Below are positions 60,684 to 64,000 of a stretch of 64,000 nucleotides of DNA, in pieces. Source of the stretch: Candidatus Roseilinea sp. (GTDB lineage: Bacteria > Chloroflexota > Anaerolineae > J036 > Brachytrichaceae); NCBI GenBank assembly GCA_025998955.1, contig AP024676.1:124001-188000 (forward strand), written 5' to 3'. Both the position numbers and the translations under genes were made by a program. Numbering within the stretch: the first letter of the stretch is position 1; the number at the start of each line of letters is the position of its first letter. The notes beneath the pieces were generated by a model. The model had not been told where the DNA came from, did not search any database, and worked only from the letters and a program-made list of their open reading frames with translations.

Positions 60684-61445
60684 CTACGCCTTGCGCCCGC
60701 CGGACAGCGCCTCCAGTAGCGCGGCCAGGCTGCGCTCGGCCGTCTCCTGATCCACGCCGGCGAACTGCGCGAACTCGCCGGTCAGGTTGTTGTCGGTGAG
60801 GAATTGCCCGGCATGGCCTGCAGTCAGGCCCTGGATGAGGATGCCACCTCGCTGGCCAGACTGAGGCTGCTCGGAGTCGGACATGGCCTGGCCGATCTTG
60901 CCCAGCACTTCCCCGGCGCCCGATGGTGGCGCGCCTGTGCCTGCTTGACCAGGGGCCGGCGGCATGCCTTCCATCCCGCCGAGCAACCCGCCGAGGATCG
61001 AGCCGAGGTCAATCTCGCCGGGCGCCTGACCGCCGGGCATCTGCGGCGCTTGCTGCGATGGCTGGCCGCCCAACGCGCCGCCCAGCAGTTTGCTCATCAG
61101 GAACATTGCGCCCAGCATAGCTAATTCGCGCGGGATACCGAGCTTGCGCGCTACGTCATCTACGATTGGGCCGATGAGGCCGCCGAGTGGGCTGCCCATG
61201 CCCATGCCGGATGGTTGGGAGGACGCCGGTGATGTGCCGCCCATCAATCCACCCAGAATCGAGCCCAGGTCGAGGTTCTGCTGGCCGGCGACGCCCAGCG
61301 CACTTGCGTTTCGCACGCTGAACGCTTCGGCGGTCAATGTATTTTGCACTTGGGGTTCGTCCTCTGCTTTGAGGGTGTTTTGTACGGTTGCCTGAGGCTT
61401 CGCTGAGGAGGTCTTTTTGCGGGTGGAAGTTCTTTTCTTGGTCAT
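60684..61445 (-). CDS. DUF937/YidB-like protein with basic N-terminal tail
   Basis: 253 residues from ATG 61445, with GGAG 7 nt upstream. A Lys/Arg/Thr-rich start (TKKRTSTRKKTSSAKPQ) could bind nucleic acid. Glycine-rich repeats LGSILGGLMGG and LGSILGGLLGG follow, typical of the DUF937 family. A short helix pair ends the protein (GLTAGHAGQFLTDNNLTGEF; SLAALLEALSGG). Function unknown. Confidence 0.75.
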   Translation of the reverse strand: MTKKRTSTRKKTSSAKPQATVQNTLKAEDEPQVQNTLTAEAFSVRNASALGVAGQQNLDLGSILGGLMGGTSPASSQPSGMGMGSPLGGLIGPIVDDVARKLGIPRELAMLGAMFLMSKLLGGALGGQPSQQAPQMPGGQAPGEIDLGSILGGLLGGMEGMPPAPGQAGTGAPPSGAGEVLGKIGQAMSDSEQPQSGQRGGILIQGLTAGHAGQFLTDNNLTGEFAQFAGVDQETAERSLAALLEALSGGRKA

Positions 61446-61559
61446 CTTTTGCTCCATCGAACGCCGAATGCGAAACTCGGCCGGCTCTCATTTCCGGCGC
61501 CGATTGTAAGCCATGCGTCTCGGGCGGCTTGACCTGTCAGAGAAGCTCGGCAAGCTCTC

Positions 61560-61587
61560 TTGACAACGCGGGTTTATCGCGTATGCT
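61560..61587 (+). promoter_or_regulatory. Vegetative-type promoter for the gltB leader
   Basis: TTGACA (61560-61565), 16 bases, TATGCT (61582-61587). The -35 is a perfect consensus and the -10 matches four of six bases. Transcription would begin near 61594, about 235 nt before the gltB start codon. Confidence 0.6.
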
Positions 61588-61593
61588 TTTGCG

Positions 61594-61803
61594 CAGACTC
61601 TTAGTGTATGAACGCCACGAAGCTGTTCATCACGGCCGTCGCTCACGAAACGCGGGTGACGGCTGTTTCGCATATTCGCAACGCACGTGCGTCGCCCACC
61701 GTTCGGCTACCGAAGCATAGCCGAACCGCTAGCTAAGCAGAATTCATCGTAGCGTGTCAACGACTGACACAGGCAAAGGAGCGGCGCAGACGTCGCTCTT
61801 TTT
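61594..61803 (+). ncRNA. Structured 5' leader of gltB ending in an intrinsic terminator (candidate attenuator or riboswitch)
   Basis: About 210 nt with successive stems: 61635-61663 (GCCGTCGCTC with GGGTGACGGC, two G-U pairs), 61701-61726 (GTTCGGCTA with TAGCCGAAC, perfect), 61754-61770 (GTGTCA with TGACAC), and the terminator hairpin at 61779-61798. I cannot match it to the glutamine (glnA) motif: the conserved GGAAGTAGG-type core is absent. A 42-codon frame (61608-61736) runs through it but has no SD and no marked amino-acid bias. It could also be an independent small RNA ending before gltB. Confidence 0.5.
61779..61803 (+). terminator. Intrinsic terminator in the gltB leader
   Basis: GAGCGGCG, loop CAGA, CGTCGCTC (8 bp with one G-U), then TTTTT. 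It ends 25 nt before the gltB ATG, and the SD (GAGG, about 61818) lies after it. A terminator in this place either controls gltB by readthrough or ends a separate RNA. Confidence 0.75.
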
Positions 61804-61828
61804 GTTATCTCGGAACAGAGGCAACTAC

Positions 61829-64000
61829 ATGGATAACCAGGGTGATCAGCCTATTCCGTGTGCGGGCTCGCGCACGACCGATGGTAAGCGGCTATCCGCG
61901 CCGCTGTATGATGCTCGTTTCGAACACGACGCCTGTGGCATCGGCTTCTTGGCCGACCTATCCGGCCGCCCCACCCACAAAATTCTCGACGACGGCCTGA
62001 AATGCCTGGAACGTTTGGCGCATCGCGGCGCGCTGGACGCCGACGGCAAGAGCGGCGACGGCGCCGGCGTGCTGTGCTCGCTCCCTAACACCCTCATCAA
62101 TCGTGAGCTGGAGCGCATCGGTCAGCAAGCGCACCGCCCCGGCGACGTCGCAGTGGGCATGATGTTCCTGCCGCGTGACCCCGTCGCCAACACTCGTGTG
62201 CGCGAGATCGTCGCGGCGGAGTTGGAGCGGCGCGAGCTGCAAATCCTGATGTGGCGCACGGTGATGCACGAGCCGAACGTGCTGGGCAAGCGTGCGCTGG
62301 AGATGCTGCCCGACATCCAGCAGGTCATCGTGGAGCGTCCCTATAGCTTCCGCACCGAGCTGGAGTTCGATCAGCAACTCTACCTCATTCGGCGCTGTAT
62401 CGAAAACGCCGTCGAGGCCGTCGGCATCGAAGACTTCTATATCTGCTCGTTCTCGTGCCGGACGTTGGTATACAAAGCGCTCGTCTCGGCCACACAACTG
62501 CGCCGCTTCTACATTGACCTAAACGATCCCGACTTCAAGGTCTCGCACGTCATCTTCCATCAGCGCTACTCCACGAACACCTTCCCGAGTTGGGACAAGG
62601 CGCAGCCGTTCCGCTTCCTCTGCCACAACGGCGAGATCAACACGGTGGAAGGCAACCAGAACTGGATGCGCGCGCGCGAGCCGGAACTCAACTCACCGAT
62701 CTGGGGCAGCGAGATCGAGCACCTCAAGCCCATCGTGGACGTGACCAGCAGCGACACCGGCCGGCTGGACAACGTGATCGAGCTGCTCACGCTGGGTGGG
62801 CGCGACATCCGCCACGCGCTCAAGATGTGCATCCCGCAGGCATGGGAGAAAGACCCCGACCTCTCGCCGGCGGTGAAGGGCTTCTTCCGCTACCATGCTT
62901 CGCTCATGGAGCCATGGGACGGCCCGGCTTCCATCGTCTTTAGCGACGGCACACTCATCGGCCTGGCGCTCGACCGCAACGGTCTGCGTCCGGCGCGCTA
63001 CCTGCAAACCAAAGATGGCCTGGTCTATGCCGGCAGCGAAATCGGCGCGTTAGATGTAGATCCGGAGCGCATTCTGGTCAACGGCAAGCTCGGCCCCGGC
63101 CAGATGATCTGCGCCGACCTACGCGCGCGCCGGCTGTTCACCAACGACGAAATCCTCAAAGAACTCGCCACGCGCAAGCCCTACCGCGAGTGGGCCTCGC
63201 GTCAACGCGTGCGCCTGGAGGAAGTCGCGCAGATCGTGATCGAGCAGCCGGCGGTCAACTCCGATGCGCTGCTCGTCAAGCAGGCGCAGTTTGGTTGGAC
63301 CAGCGAAGAGCTGACCTTGATCGTCAAGACCATGTTCGAGGACGGCACCGAGCCGGTCGGCTCGATGGGCGACGACACGCCGCACGCCGTGCTCTCCCCC
63401 AAGCCGCGGCCGCTGTTCAACTACTTTAAGCAGCGCTTCGCCGAGGTCACTAACCCGCCGATTGACCACCTGCGCGAAGACCAGGTGATGAGCCTGCGCG
63501 TGCTGCTGGGCCGGCGCGGTAACCTGCTGGCCGAGACCGAGGAGCTGGCCCACCTCGTCCGCCTGAACAGCCCGGTGCTCTCCAACGAGGAACTCAAGGC
63601 GCTCCAGAATCTCGACGATCCGGCGTTCCGGTCGGTTGTGCTGGATGCGACTTTTCCTGTGCCGACGCTCGACTCCCCTGTTCTCGCTCTCGACGCGGAA
63701 GTTGGGAGTCGGGAGTGTGCGCTGGAGCGTGCGGTGCGCAAGCTATGCGACGACGCCGAGCGCGCCGTGCAGTTCGGGGCCAGCATCCTGATCCTGAGCG
63801 ACAAGAAAGCCGGCTCGCAGCGCGCGGTGATTCCGGCGCTGCTGGCCGTCGGCGCGGTGCATCATCACCTCATGCGCAAAGGGCTGCGCAGCCGGGCCAG
63901 CCTGGTCGTAGAAAGCGGCGAGGCGCGCGAGGTGCATCACTTTGCCGTGCTGCTCGGCTACGGCGCGAGCGCAATCAACCCCTACCTGGCGCTAGATACG
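61829..64000 (+). CDS. gltB: Glutamate synthase large subunit (partial, runs off the window)
   Basis: 724 codons are present of about 1500 expected. A 35-residue propeptide precedes C36 (HDACGIGFLAD), the catalytic N-terminal Cys of the class II glutaminase after cleavage. Glutaminase motifs follow: RYSTNTFPSW, LCHNGEINTVEGNQNWM, and DGTLIGLALDRNGLRPARY. The central domain then begins (VLLGRRGNLLAE...DDPAFRSVVLDATFPV). The enzyme makes two glutamate from glutamine and 2-oxoglutarate using reduced ferredoxin or NADPH through FMN and Fe-S, all in the cytoplasm. A heptamer-type word lies in frame at 63698-63720, in a place where the protein seems to have an insert of about 15 residues. Confidence 0.96.
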   Translation, partial: MDNQGDQPIPCAGSRTTDGKRLSAPLYDARFEHDACGIGFLADLSGRPTHKILDDGLKCLERLAHRGALDADGKSGDGAGVLCSLPNTLINRELERIGQQAHRPGDVAVGMMFLPRDPVANTRVREIVAAELERRELQILMWRTVMHEPNVLGKRALEMLPDIQQVIVERPYSFRTELEFDQQLYLIRRCIENAVEAVGIEDFYICSFSCRTLVYKALVSATQLRRFYIDLNDPDFKVSHVIFHQRYSTNTFPSWDKAQPFRFLCHNGEINTVEGNQNWMRAREPELNSPIWGSEIEHLKPIVDVTSSDTGRLDNVIELLTLGGRDIRHALKMCIPQAWEKDPDLSPAVKGFFRYHASLMEPWDGPASIVFSDGTLIGLALDRNGLRPARYLQTKDGLVYAGSEIGALDVDPERILVNGKLGPGQMICADLRARRLFTNDEILKELATRKPYREWASRQRVRLEEVAQIVIEQPAVNSDALLVKQAQFGWTSEELTLIVKTMFEDGTEPVGSMGDDTPHAVLSPKPRPLFNYFKQRFAEVTNPPIDHLREDQVMSLRVLLGRRGNLLAETEELAHLVRLNSPVLSNEELKALQNLDDPAFRSVVLDATFPVPTLDSPVLALDAEVGSRECALERAVRKLCDDAERAVQFGASILILSDKKAGSQRAVIPALLAVGAVHHHLMRKGLRSRASLVVESGEAREVHHFAVLLGYGASAINPYLALDT
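63698..63720. repeat. Short heptamer-word repeat inside gltB
   Basis: GAAGTTG, GGAGTCG, GGAGTGT: three 7-bp words of the same family as at 44433-44485. It encodes EVGSREC between LDATFPVPT and ALERAVRKL. Confidence 0.55.

Noticed and set aside
61608-61736. 42-codon frame in the gltB leader as a regulatory leader peptide
   Set aside because: No SD and no run of Glu or Gln codons; the stems alone explain the structure. Kept only as a remark under the leader RNA.
61594-61803. Glutamine riboswitch (glnA motif) or SRP RNA as identity of the gltB leader
   Set aside because: The conserved core words of these RNAs are absent, so a known class was not assigned.
1-64000. tRNA or rRNA genes
   Set aside because: No T-loop GGTTCGAATCC-type sequence with a matching acceptor stem was found in the gaps. 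The only near word (ATTCGAATTCC near 3005) has no cloverleaf around it.

Overview
The window is GC-rich, densely coded bacterial chromosome. I infer Chloroflexota (Anaerolineae-like). The FHA protein has a long Ala/Thr 'ATATA' linker of the kind common in that phylum, and the mix of tricorn-type peptidase, phosphodiesterase fused to a holin-like membrane domain, type I-G CRISPR and RAYT/REP repeats fits it. No rRNA or tRNA gene was found, so the assignment rests on gene style only.

Layout. (1) 1-17.1 kb is a sulfur-oxidation island: rhodanese, FmdB zinc ribbon, LysR regulator, two YeeE/YedE-type sulfur transporters, an ECF sigma factor, an ETHE1-like MBL-rhodanese fusion and a double rhodanese on the minus strand. 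Divergently on the plus strand lie SulP, an Mrp ATPase, an iron-sulfur/NrfD fusion, a molybdopterin catalytic subunit, a TorD chaperone, a second SulP and a VOC protein. The simplest reading is: sulfur or thiosulfate enters through YeeE; rhodanese and persulfide dioxygenase make sulfite in the cytoplasm; a SoeABC-like molybdoenzyme with B and C fused oxidises it; SulP proteins move sulfate. A shared motif TGTAACC-N18-TCT before the YeeE and SulP transcripts suggests control by the local ECF sigma.

(2) 17.2-28.9 kb is a type I-G (formerly I-U) CRISPR-Cas locus, all on the minus strand: WYL regulator, cas7 (csb1), cas5-cas6 (csb2), cas3 with C-terminal HD, a Cas8-position gene with an apparent frameshift, cas4-cas1 fusion, cas2, leader, and 14 identical 36-nt repeats. 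The leader-distal repeat is split by a 239-bp MITE-like element with 14-bp inverted ends and a 9-bp target duplication.

(3) 29-41.3 kb carries an FHA membrane protein, an FAD oxidoreductase, a RAYT transposase between two blocks of REP-type repeats, an ATP-grasp protein, a membrane phosphodiesterase, an alpha/beta hydrolase with a membrane tail, and a sulfite-oxidase-fold molybdoprotein fused to a haem-b-like membrane domain.

(4) 41.3-61.5 kb carries a two-component system that also encodes a triple-PDZ protein, L,D-transpeptidase, tricorn-like peptidase, MGDG-synthase-like glycosyltransferase, a PYROXD2-like oxidoreductase, sugar genes (TIM-barrel isomerase, Gfo/Idh/MocA, GH78), PhyH and DUF937.

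(5) The window ends in gltB (partial). It is preceded by a consensus promoter, a structured leader of about 210 nt and an intrinsic terminator 25 nt before the start codon, which is the architecture of an attenuator or riboswitch.

Across the window, gene junctions repeatedly carry degenerate tandem words with a period of about 7 bp, reminiscent of cyanobacterial STRR sequences. In three places (FAD oxidoreductase, tricorn-like peptidase, gltB) such words lie in frame inside coding sequence, and two CRISPR spacers look as if taken from such words.
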